Below are positions 7,595-17,100 of a stretch of DNA of 64,000 nt, piece after piece; the stretch's first letter is position 1; each line of letters opens with the position of its first letter. The stretch spans positions 4,712,001 through 4,776,000 of the forward strand of contig NZ_CP011807.3 of assembly GCF_001029105.3 (NCBI RefSeq). Reading direction: 5' to 3'. The notes beneath the pieces are model-generated. The model was not told the origin of the DNA. It made no database searches and was given only the letters and a program-made list of their open reading frames with translations. Source of the stretch: Pandoraea faecigallinarum (GTDB taxonomy: Bacteria; Pseudomonadota; Gammaproteobacteria; Burkholderiales; Burkholderiaceae). A program made the position numbers and the translations under genes.

Positions 7595-9202
7595 ATGTCA
7601 GCCCAAGACGCTACCGCCGATCTGCCGCCCGAAGTATTGGCCTATATCCGCCAGCTCGAAGCGAACAACCGCGAACTAAAGGCGAGCAACCAGCAGTTGG
7701 CCCAACGCGTCGAACAGCTCGAGGAGTTGTTCCGCCTCGCACAGCTCAAGCGCTTTGCCCCCAGCAGCGAGAAGCTCAAGGATCGCGTGTTCGATGAAGC
7801 GGAACAGGCGGCAGTCGCCGAGCCCGTCGAGGATGGTCCGGACGGCGTATTCGCGTTGCCCGATACCGCGCTACCGGCCAGCGACGCACCCCGCCCTGGC
7901 AAACGAGGCCGCAAGGCTCTGCCGGCCGACCTGCCGCGCACGCGCATCGAATACGATCTGCCGGATGACCAGAAGGTTTGCCCGTGCTGCCAACATGCGC
8001 TACATCGGATGGGCGAACAGACCTGCGAGCAACTGCATATCGAGGTCAAGGCTTCGGTATTGCAGCATGTGCGCTTCAAGTATGCATGTCGCCATTGCGA
8101 GCGGCACGCCGAGCAGACGCCCATCGTGATTGCGCCCATGCCGGCGCAACCGCTGCCGGGCAGCAACGCGAGTCCGGCGATGATCGCCACGGTAATGACA
8201 GCCAAGTACGCGGACGGCACGCCGCTGTACCGCATGACCGAGGCACTGGGCCGCTCGAACATCGAGATCAGCCGCGGCACGCTCGCTCACTGGGTCATCC
8301 GCCCCGCCGAACTGCATCTGTCCCGGCTGTACGACACCTTACGCGGCACACTGCTCTCGCAATCGCTGATCCATGGCGACGAGACCACCGTGCAGGTGCT
8401 CAAGGAGGCGGGCAAGAACGCGCAGAGCCAGTCCTACATGTGGGTCTACCGCAGCGCCGAAACCTGCGCCGAGCCGGTGGTGCTGTTCGAGTATCAGCCT
8501 GGGCGAGGCCAGCAGTATCCGCAAGCCTTCCTGAAGGGCTATGCCGGCACGCTGATGACCGATGGTTATAGCGCATGGCGCACGCTCGGCAGCGTGACGC
8601 AGCTCGGTTGCATGGCCCATGCGCGCCGGGCGTTCGACGAGGCGTACAAGGCGCACAAGAAACCGGACGGTCGTGCGCGCCAAGCGCTGGAATTCTTTAA
8701 ATCGCTGTACCAGGTCGAAACGCTCGCGCGTGGCGTGCTACCTGAGGGAGAAACCCGGACGGGCTATACGTACCGATTGCGCCAGGCACACAGTGTGCCG
8801 TTGCTCGATGCATTCGGCGTCTGGCTCGATGAACAGGCTCCGCAAGTTCTGCCGGAAAGTCTGACCGGCAAGGCGATCAGCTATGCGCGGAACCAATGGG
8901 ATTATCTGCGACGCTATGTCGAGGACGGTGACGCGCCGATTGACAACAACGTGATCGAGCGGGATATCCGGCCGTTTACCACGGGACGCAAGGCCTGGCT
9001 GTTCAGCGATACCGTCGCCGGAGCCAAGGCCAGCGCGATCGTCTACAGCTTGATGCTGACGTGTCGTGCCTGCGGTGTCGAGCCGTATGCGTATCTGCTA
9101 CATGTGCTCACCGAGCTGCCGCAGCGCGCGACCAATGCCGATATCAGCGATCTCTTGCCGTTCAACTTCGCCAAGTCGCATGGCGCTTCCGCTTCGGTCT
9201 GA
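7595..9202 (+). CDS. tnpC: IS66-family transposase TnpC
   Basis: This is the DDE transposase of the element, about 535 residues from the ATG at 7595; a GTG at 7586 is an alternative. It begins with a coiled-coil leucine-zipper region (RQLEANNRELKASNQQLAQR). A zinc-binding segment with CPCCQHAL and KYACRHCERH follows. The DDE domain contains LIHGDETTVQVL, TDGYSAWRTL and the late IDNNVIERDIRPF. The C-terminal tail seen in the IS66_C domain (AYLLHVLTELP) is present. The gene looks full length and uninterrupted. Confidence 0.97.
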   Translation: MSAQDATADLPPEVLAYIRQLEANNRELKASNQQLAQRVEQLEELFRLAQLKRFAPSSEKLKDRVFDEAEQAAVAEPVEDGPDGVFALPDTALPASDAPRPGKRGRKALPADLPRTRIEYDLPDDQKVCPCCQHALHRMGEQTCEQLHIEVKASVLQHVRFKYACRHCERHAEQTPIVIAPMPAQPLPGSNASPAMIATVMTAKYADGTPLYRMTEALGRSNIEISRGTLAHWVIRPAELHLSRLYDTLRGTLLSQSLIHGDETTVQVLKEAGKNAQSQSYMWVYRSAETCAEPVVLFEYQPGRGQQYPQAFLKGYAGTLMTDGYSAWRTLGSVTQLGCMAHARRAFDEAYKAHKKPDGRARQALEFFKSLYQVETLARGVLPEGETRTGYTYRLRQAHSVPLLDAFGVWLDEQAPQVLPESLTGKAISYARNQWDYLRRYVEDGDAPIDNNVIERDIRPFTTGRKAWLFSDTVAGAKASAIVYSLMLTCRACGVEPYAYLLHVLTELPQRATNADISDLLPFNFAKSHGASASV

Positions 9203-9979
9203 TCACTCGGCGGTGTGGGTTAATTCGCGCTTACCATCCTGGACCCTATGGCTTCGACGTAGCCACTGCGAAGCACCCAACGCCCAGGGTTGATGGAGAC
9301 ATCAACAATTTCCATTTCAAGAGGTGGAGGCAAACCGTTTGACCTCTTTCGAAGGTTCGAACAATCGCGTCCGGCAAGTTCATACTCGTATGGGTCCGTC
9401 ACGTTCTGCCACCGGTTGTACTCCGAATCAGACACCCATGCTTGTACGAACCCCTTTCTTGCCGTGAACGAGCCAAGCCATTCCTCCCATTCTCGTGCCA
9501 CTCCCGGGTAACGCTCTTCCACTTGTATGAAGCAGTGTCCGAAGGATGCCGCGACCCCATATTGAAATACAAACTGTTGTGACACCAACTCTCCCCATGG
9601 ACGCATATCACCAAAGCGCCTGAGAACTTGCGAGCTAGTAAGCACTTCGTCACCAAAACGGAGTTCAACATGGCTTTCGCTCCGCTCCGCGATCCGAAGC
9701 AAGGTTCTTATGGCCTGCCCCGGGGAGATCGAACCCACTCGCGCTTCGAAATCAATCCCGCTTTTCTTACCTCGCTCATCCGGCTGACTTTGAGCGTGAG
9801 AGTCTTCCGCTAACGCAAAGACCATTTTCAGGACTTGGGCTCTTGACCTTATCTTCATTGGAATACCTTAATAAACACGGCGTTACCACGACTTTGACCG
9901 TCAGTGACTAACGACTGATTTGCAGTCAACCCAGAAATGCAATACGCAATTCAGGCGGAAAGGTCTATCCCGGATCGAG

Positions 9980-10163
9980 ATTAGTGCGCCAACATTTAAG
10001 GGTTGCGGTTGTCCCTATGCTGAAAATCGCGGCTTGACCGCATAAATACCCCGCTGCACGTACTCCCTTATCCGGTGTCACCGAGCAGAAGTATCGGACT
10101 GCTGGAACGGACGCGTCACGGCAAGATGGACCTTACTTCGGCGATTGCGCAGAGTGATTATTG
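9980..10163 (+). pseudogene. Decayed duplicate of the 3' end of the LysR gene
   Basis: This segment aligns to the last third of the LysR gene (about 5325-5516) on the same strand. Shared stretches include AGTATCGGACTGCTGGAACG and GCGATTGCGCAG, with scattered substitutions and small gaps. In-frame stops and indels show it is not translated. It lies in the 687-bp gap (9859-10545) between two immunity-like genes, where no intact gene is visible. With the intact LysR end at 5516, the two copies bracket the 5.5-10.0 kb block. Confidence 0.85.
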
Positions 10164-10545
10164 AGGGATGTAGAAGCGGTCGATCACATCCGAACAGATC
10201 ACGTGTCAAAGCGAACTGAGCACATCGACTTGGCAGCCCTAGCTCCAAGTCGAGATCCGACTTCTTCCAAGTAAGGCATGCACGCTTTTACCTTTTTCTT
10301 CTATTTCACATAGAAAAACCTCGAAGCAAGTCCCACTTCCCGGCTTGCACTTCGAGATTGGAAACGGCATCCAACGTGTAAAACCATTATCTCAAGACTT
10401 ACCAAGTACAAGCCTTGTAAAGTGGCGCGCGATAGAGATTCAAACGACGACCACCGACGCCAATCCACCTAACAGCGCTTGAGCACTCTCAGAGACAGTA
10501 GCCTGACTGCAACGGCGAAGGTCAGGTATTCGGTCATCATAAGAA

Positions 10546-11052
10546 TTACTGGGAAGCTTCGAATATGCGGTCTAACTCCTGATAGGCACTGGATGCGACT
10601 GAATCGAACTCGCCCGGCAAGATTTCGACAGTCTTTACGGTTACACCGGCATCTTCGGAATAAATAATTTTAGAAATATCTTCAGCATCCACAAGATAAA
10701 TATTCCATCTATTAAAAATATCTAAATTTGGGCAAATATCAAAACAAGCTGGCGAGATATCGGGGGGAATCGAACTTACCATATTTAAATCACTTTCACT
10801 AATAGAATTCTGGATCACATGAAAAACCGCTATCTCGTCGCAAAATACCAGCGACGGGGCTTCACGTTTTCCTGCGTCGCCCACGATGTATCGCATCGAA
10901 AACAGCACATCTCGCAAGGAGACCCCTTCGTCGAAGTTTCCGACTTGCTCGCCAGCAATCCAATAGCAGAATTTTCCGAACATCCACGCATCGCCCGGGT
11001 TTTCGTTCAATTCAAACTCGATCCCGAGCCGTGCTTTGTCACCGAATAGCAT
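10546..11052 (-). CDS. Imm42-like immunity protein of an orphan CDI module
   Basis: The 168-residue acidic protein starts with ATG at 11052, two bases after the toxin stop codon (TGA at 11055-11057). Its N-terminus (MLFGDKARLGIEFELNEN, then WMFGKFCYWIAGEQVGNF and SLRDVLFSMRYIV) fits the Imm42 family of polymorphic-toxin immunity proteins as I remember it. The name is recalled, not searched. Base composition is clearly more AT-rich than that of cdiA, as is usual for exchanged toxin/immunity cassettes. The paired toxin frame is displaced from its carrier by a frameshift, so this may now serve only as protection against siblings. Confidence 0.8.
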   Translation of the reverse strand: MLFGDKARLGIEFELNENPGDAWMFGKFCYWIAGEQVGNFDEGVSLRDVLFSMRYIVGDAGKREAPSLVFCDEIAVFHVIQNSISESDLNMVSSIPPDISPACFDICPNLDIFNRWNIYLVDAEDISKIIYSEDAGVTVKTVEILPGEFDSVASSAYQELDRIFEASQ

Positions 11053-11054
11053 GT

Positions 11055-13708
11055 TCACTTCCCCAGAATTTTTAGAACACTTGGAGGAACCTTTGAAGAG
11101 GGAATTGTGCCGCTGAAATGCACCGTTCCTGCATTGTCCGAAAAATATTGATAATAGCCTGTCTTCCCTAGGGCATACCAAGTTCCCATACCTCCGCGCA
11201 CCGCGCCATCCTCGTATGCGACACGGGAGTCTGCTGGCTCCGGCGTTTTTTTGGGGTTGTACAGTGGACTACCTTTATCGTGCGCTGGGTTAGTCTCATA
11301 TGCGGGTTTCACCCGTGCATCCACATTCGACGGGTTGTAGGGATCATCCGATAGCACCGGACTTGGGGTTTTGTTGTCGGAACCCTTTGAGAGGATCACG
11401 TTGTCCGGAATGTCCCCTGGCATTCCGATCATGCTTCCCGCCTCTACACCAGTTCCCCCTCCGGCGCCGGCTCTTACACTGACGCCGCCAGCGGTGGGCG
11501 TATTTCCGCTCCCCCTCCAACGACAGCGTTTGCCCCGTTAGCCACACCTTGGAAAAGTAGGTCGATCGATGGTTCAGACATCTTTTTCTTGGCGCCAGCG
11601 ATCATTAGGCTAGCAAATTGGTCTCTCGCGGCAATAACTACTGGATTCCCTGGCATACCGGGCATGAGGATATACAGCAGTGTCGTCAGCGTGTTTGCCA
11701 ACCCTCCCTTCACCGCATCTGCGGTATGTTCTGCGCTTCCCGCATCATTATTCAACGCCTGATTCTGTGCCCAGAACGCCCCTGCCGACGGATCCGCTCC
11801 TGCGAAGCCCGAGAACGTCGCTCCCATCAAGCCCGAGAGCATTGAGAGTGCCCCCAGTTGTCCGCCGTTGAGTGGCGCACCGCTCGGATCTATTGCCTTG
11901 ATGAAATCCGGCGTGAACGCTGCACTTGCGGCCGCACCAATCGCTCCGCCGGCACATCCATTTCCAGAAGCCGCACTTCCAGCACATCCCAACGCTGCGT
12001 GGGCCGTAATCGAAAGCAGGTCCTTCCCGAGTCCTTCTCCAAATACGCCGCCGACCTTTGCCTCGCCAATCTGAAACGCCAACGCGGCACCCAAATTGCT
12101 GATACCACTCGCCTTCAACGCATCAAGAAAACTCCCGCCCTGAATCGTCGACTGCACCCCTGCTTGAATCACGGACTGGCCCAGAATCGCCATGCCCTGT
12201 GTCAGCCATTGCCCTGCCGTCGCAGCGCTTGCCTGGTTGACGGCACCGTCCACGAATGTCGGTTTCACCCCCGCGAGACTGCTCAGGCTGTTTGGCGATG
12301 CCGTCGTCGAGAATCCGAGTCCATCCGCGCTCGAATACGTAATGCCGTTCAACAACCCCGCCGTGATCGCTGCCGACAACCCCGTCTTCAACACCCCACC
12401 GAAATCCAGCGTACCGTTGAACATCACCTGCGTGATGGTCGAACTCGTCATGGCGGTCAGTGCTGCGCTTGCCATCACGTTACCCAGTCCGCCCGCAACG
12501 AATGTCCCCGCCGTCGTGCCAAGTTGTGCCGCGATCATTCCCGAGAACATCGGGCCAAGTGCGGCACCGGTCATGGCCGCGGCCATGATCATCCCCACCT
12601 GCTGAATCCCGAAATTCCCGCCCTGCTTCACGAACTCCGTGTGCAGGTCGTTTTGCAGCGTCTGCTGGATGAAGTTCTCGCCCAACTGACTCGCGACACC
12701 CGCGATGAACGCTTGCGTTGCTCCCTGGTCGATTTCGCCGTTTTGACCGAGAAGTTGGAGCGCGCCGCCGATCTGGTTGAACTGATCGACGTTCAGCGTC
12801 AGCCCGCCCGCCGCCGCGCTCATGAAGCCGCCCGGCTGCACCACCGTGCCCGTCGTCTTCAGGTAGCCCGCGTCCTTGATGTAGCTCCAGATCTCGCCCA
12901 CGTCGACCACGTTGGCGCGGTTCGTCAGCGTGCCGGTGGTCACCGTGAGCGTCCCGCCTGAGGTGATCGCGCCCGTGTTCACGATGCTGCCGCCCGTGGC
13001 CGTGCTGCCGAAGTTCAGCGACAGCTCGTTGCTCGCCAGAATCTGACCGCCCGCCGACAGCGCCGTGAAGTTCTCCGGCAGATACACCTGCGGCATCAGG
13101 GCCGTGACCGTCGGGCACTTTGCGTTGCCCGTCGCGGCACATCCCGGCTGCGGCACCGTCTGCTCGACGTACCACAGCATCGGTTGTGACAGACCCGCGA
13201 TCTGCTCAGGCGTGAGTGCTTGCCCCAACTGGATGTTGTTCGCCTTCGCGTACTCCACCGCGTTGCCGTACAGCACGAGCTTTTGTTGGTCGTTGACCGT
13301 CAACTGCGACGTGCTGTCCGTCGACAACCCGTTGATGAAGCTCGCCTTGCCCGTTTGCATCAGGGCTGCTTGTTGCAGTTGGATGGCTTCTTGCTGCGGT
13401 GAGAAGTAGAACGTCGTCGTGCTCGGTTGCAGCGACGCGGGCAAGTTGGAGATCAGCACCTGCGGAGAAACCGGATCGAGCGTCGCGCCCAGTCCGCCCA
13501 CCACATAGCTCGGGCCGTTTTGCTGGCCCACGGCGCCCGTGAGGATCGACGGCCCCGTGCCGCCCAAGCTCGCCGGAATCGTCAGATTCAGACCGCCATT
13601 CGCGGGTGCCAGGCTGATCACTTGCGGCGGATTTCCCACTTGCGGCGTATATGTGTTCGCCGTCGTGATGCCGTTGACGAGACTCGTGCCGCGCCCTCCC
13701 GTCGCCAT
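11055..13708 (-). pseudogene. Orphan CdiA C-terminal module (carrier plus toxin) with one frameshift
   Basis: The carrier part (13708 to 11474, 744 residues) begins abruptly inside cdiA-like sequence with no signal peptide, and its first 370 residues are almost identical to CdiA. A DUF637-like region follows (ALAFQIGEAKVGGVFGEGLG, then AGAFWAQNQALNN). The toxin part lies in another frame: the coding continues from about 11507 as GNTPTAGGVSVRAGAGGGTG, then runs to the stop at 11055, ending YFSDNAGTVHFSGTIPSSK and ILGK. The switch sits at a run of five C on the plus strand (11511-11515); a sixth C would restore one reading frame. The toxin family is not recognised. No promoter or export signal is visible, as in known cdiA-CT orphans. 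Confidence 0.85.
12588..13694 (-). repeat. 1.1-kb near-identical repeat, orphan copy
   Basis: These about 1107 bp match 15700-16807 in the intact cdiA gene with only scattered single-base differences. Identity begins at GATCATCCCCACCTGCTGAA and ends at ACGAGACTCGTGCCGCGC, after which the sequences diverge completely. A short third copy of part of it lies at 6239-6382. Confidence 0.95.
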
Positions 13709-13831
13709 CGGCCTATTCGAACGATTCTTGTTCGAAGATTAAAATATTTACAAAACAGACATTGACCGCTTGCCTCCAGATACTAACAGTATTTGTATAA
13801 ATAAATTTTAAATCTAATATCAAATATAAAA
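13709..13831. other. AT-rich spacer between the main and orphan modules
   Basis: The 123-bp gap is far richer in A and T than its surroundings and holds no gene. It contains the inverted repeat TCGAACGATTCTTGTTCGA at 13717-13735. It separates the immunity gene of the main system from the first orphan carrier. Confidence 0.7.
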
Positions 13832-14173
13832 CTATGGTGACGGAAACTTAATTAACGCAGAAAAATCCACCTTCCAAATATCCAACTCAAAAAGATCGCC
13901 AAACTGGTCAACGTTCACCGCAACCGAAATTTGCACACCATCCATATCCACGTACTCACTTTCCACAAGCTGCCCTCCAAATTTACGATTTCTCGCATTT
14001 TTGTTAATCAATCTCAAACTTCCCATTCCACCATCCAACATCTCTTCAACCGAGACATCCCCCATTGAATCAATCAAATAATTTTTTCTATCGACACTGA
14101 TATCCGCACGAGAAATCAAATCACGTAACAGAGCATACTCCACGTCATATAATTTTCTACAAACTCCCATCAT
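13832..14173 (-). CDS. DUF6984-like immunity protein paired with CdiA
   Basis: The 113-residue protein begins with ATGATG at 14173-14168, overlapping the TGA of cdiA, so the two are translationally coupled. Features such as VEEMLDGGMGSLRLIN, VDMDGVQISVAVNVDQFG and FELDIWKVDFSALI fit the DUF6984 family as I recall it. Members occur beside polymorphic toxins. The gene is AT-rich compared with cdiA, as expected for a cassette that moves with its toxin. By position it should be the cognate immunity protein, acting in the cytosol against the CdiA C-terminal toxin. Confidence 0.85.
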   Translation of the reverse strand: MMGVCRKLYDVEYALLRDLISRADISVDRKNYLIDSMGDVSVEEMLDGGMGSLRLINKNARNRKFGGQLVESEYVDMDGVQISVAVNVDQFGDLFELDIWKVDFSALIKFPSP

Positions 14174-17100
14174 GACCTCGGAAAAGTTATTCTCCCAACG
14201 TTTATCTTTCCGTTCGGAAATTTGAACGCGCTATAGTTGAATTCAATGCCATTCACATGAACGGTACCCTTGTACAGACCGTCGGGCAACATTCGACCAA
14301 TTCTGCCCAAGTCATCAGCGATAGATTGTTGGACAGCCACAGCATCGTAGCCACCATCAATCACGTGACGGAACGCATGATCATTTTGGTTTTTATTCGA
14401 GCCAAATTGGAGATATGACAAACCTCCATGTTCTCCCTTGCCTTCCGCACCAAGGCCAGTCGACGCCCCGCCATCCGATGCGTCATTCCCGTCGTTTGAC
14501 GAGAGACTCCAGTTTCCGGGAGCCCCTGCACTACCACCCGCGACTACGGGCGGTGCGACCGTACACGTACCATTGGGCAAGCACGTGACCACCGGAGGTG
14601 ACGCAACTACACTCCCACTCGTGGGAGGAGTTCGGTCGTTTTCCTGCACCAGCGGATTCGCGTCTGCCGGAGGCTTCTCACCGGACTGCTGACGCTGTGC
14701 GAGCAAGAACTGACGGGTCAACCACTCGCGGGCTTCCGAGCGCCAATTCACCAGCGAAATTAGCGCGTTCGCAAGCTTCGATGCAAGCCCACTTCCCCCG
14801 GGGTGCTCTTCTGCGTTGTTTGTCGCTTCGTTTTGGGCCCAGAATGCGCCAGCATTCGGATCCGTACCAGCGGCCCCTGCGCCAAGTGCACCAGCGAGTC
14901 CAGCAAGCGTCGTCAATGCCGCGCGTTGCGCCGGATCCAATGGATGATCGCCAGTGCCCAACGCACGGATCAGGTCCGGCATCAACGCTGCGCTGACACT
15001 CGCCCCAATCGCCCCTCCCGCACAATCACTTCCCGATGCAGCAGCACCTACACATCCCAGAGCGGCATGGGTCGCAACATAGGCTAACCCTCCCGGCAAT
15101 CCATCACCGAATCCGCCCGCGCTATTCATCTCGCCAATCTGGAACGCCAATGCCGCGCCGAGATTATTGATACCGCTCGCCTTCAACGCATCAAGGAAGC
15201 TCCCTCCCTGAATAGCCGATTGCACCCCCGCCTGAATCACCGACTGGCTCAGAATCGCCAGCCCTTGCGACATCAGCTTGTCAGCCGTGCTGACAACCGC
15301 ATTGCCAGCCGTCCCCCCGACATAACTCGGATTCACACCGGCCAGGCTGCTCAGACTGTTGCCCGCACCGCCCACCGTGGTAAAGCCAACGCCATCGCCC
15401 GCCGTGTACGTAATTCCATTGAGCAAGCCTGCCGTAATCGCACTTGACAGCCCACTTGTCATCACCGAGCCGAAATCGATCGATCCCGTCGTCACCAACT
15501 GCGAGAACGCCGAGCTCGTCATGGCAGTCATTGCTGCGCTCAACGCGATGTTGCCAAGACCCGCACCGATGGCCACGCCTTCCGCCGTGGTTCCGGCTGC
15601 TGCCATCAGTGCCGCCGTACCAGCCTCAACGCCCGCTAACTGCCCCACCATCGTCGAGAACATCGGCCCCAGCGCCATCGACATCGCCACAGCCCCAACG
15701 ATCATCCCCACCTGCTGAATCCCAAAACTCCCGCCCTGCTTCACGAAATCCGTGTGCAGGTCGTTTTGCAGCGTCTGCTGGACGAAGTTCTCGCCCAACT
15801 GACTCGCGACACCCGCGATGAACGCTTGCGTTGCCGCCTGGTCGATGTCGCCGTTTTGACCGAGAAGTTGGAGTGCGCCGCCGATCTGGTTGAACTGATC
15901 GACGTTCAGCGTCAGTCCGCCCGCCGCCGCGCTCATGAAGCCGCCCGGCTGCACCACCGTGCCTGTCGTCTTCAGGTAGCCCGCGTCCTTGATGTAGCTC
16001 CAGATCTCGCCCACGTCGACCACGTTGGCGCGGTTCGTCAGCGTGCCGGTGGTCACCGCGAGCGTCCCGCCTGAGGTGATCGCGCCCGTGTTCACGATGC
16101 TGCCGCCCGTGGCCGTGCTGCCGAAGTTCAGCGACAGCTCGTTGCTCGCCAGAATCTGACCGCCCGCCGACAGCGCCGAGAAGTTCTCCGGCAAATACAC
16201 CTGCGGCATCAGGGCCGTGACCGTCGGGCACTTTGCGTTGCCCGTCGCGGCACATCCCGGCTCCGGCACCGTCTGCTCGACGTACCACAGCATCGGTTGT
16301 GACAGACCCGCGATCTGCTCAGGCGTGAGTGCCTGACCCAACTGGATGTTGTTCGCCTTCGCGTACGCCACCGCGTTGCCGTACAGCACCAGCTTTTGTT
16401 GGTCGTTGACCGTCAACTGCGACGTGCTGTCCGTCGACAACCCATTGATGAAGCTCGCCTTGCCCGTTTGCATCAGGGCTGCTTGTTGCAGTTGGATGGC
16501 TTCCTGCTGCGGTGAGAAGTAGAACGTCGTCGTGCTCGGTTGCAGCGACGCGGGCAAGTTGGAGATCAGCACCTGCGGAGAAACCGGATCGAGCGTCGCG
16601 CCCAGTCCGCCCACCACATAGCTCGGGCCGTTTTGCTGGCCCACGGCGCCCGTGAGGATCGACGGCCCCGTGCCGCCCAAGCTCGCCGGAATCGTCAGAT
16701 TCAGACCGCCATTCGCGGGTGCCAGGCTGATCACTTGTGGCGGATTTCCCACTTGCGGCGTATATGTGTTCGCTGTCGTGATGCCGTTGACGAGACTCGT
16801 GCCGCGCAGCGACACCGACTGCCCCACCACGTTACCCACGTTGACGATCTGCCCGCCAGACGTCAACGTCAGGTTCGGCGCCTGAATCGTCGCCGCGATG
16901 TTGCCCACCGGCGTCGGCGGGTTGATCACGCCACCCACGCTGTTGTACGCGTCGCCATACAACGACGAACACTCCGCCGCGCTGCCGCAACTCCACACGT
17001 CGTGACGCTTGTCCGACTCGAACATGCCCGTCTCTTGTACCCAGTGCGAGTGCCAGTAGGCATTGAGCGTCTGCGCGCTGTTGACCACCGGGCCGCTGAC

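Larger units (their letters stand above)
6636..9234 (+). mobile_element. IS66-family insertion sequence, complete, with 8-bp target duplication
   Basis: The 2599-bp element begins GTAAGCGCGAATTTCTCC and ends with the inverted counterpart (…TTAATTCGCGCTTAC), the terminal sequence style typical of IS66. It is flanked on both sides by the identical 8-bp sequence CATCCTGG (6628-6635 and 9235-9242), the target duplication length expected for the family. It carries the three usual genes tnpA, tnpB and tnpC, all intact, so it may still be active. The perfect target duplication points to a recent insertion. Confidence 0.95.
6436..9858 (-). pseudogene. Immunity-like gene split in frame by an IS66 element
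   Basis: The N-terminal part (ATG at 9858 to the target site at 9235-9242) and the C-terminal part (6635 down to the stop at 6436) read through in the same frame once the IS66 element and one target copy are removed. The rejoined protein is 271 residues: 208 before the insertion (ending GYVEAIGSRM) and 63 after (starting WLSDLFWERV). I do not recognise the family. It is charged and soluble, with no signal peptide or membrane segment. It lies between an Imm42-like gene and a shredded CdiA tail, so an orphan CDI immunity role is likely. As it stands the first part ends 4 codons into the IS. Confidence 0.8.

Noticed and set aside
10166..10545. Possible gene fragment between the LysR remnant and the Imm42-like gene
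   Set aside because: Translations of the minus strand show short protein-like runs but frequent stops; no family match could be supported.
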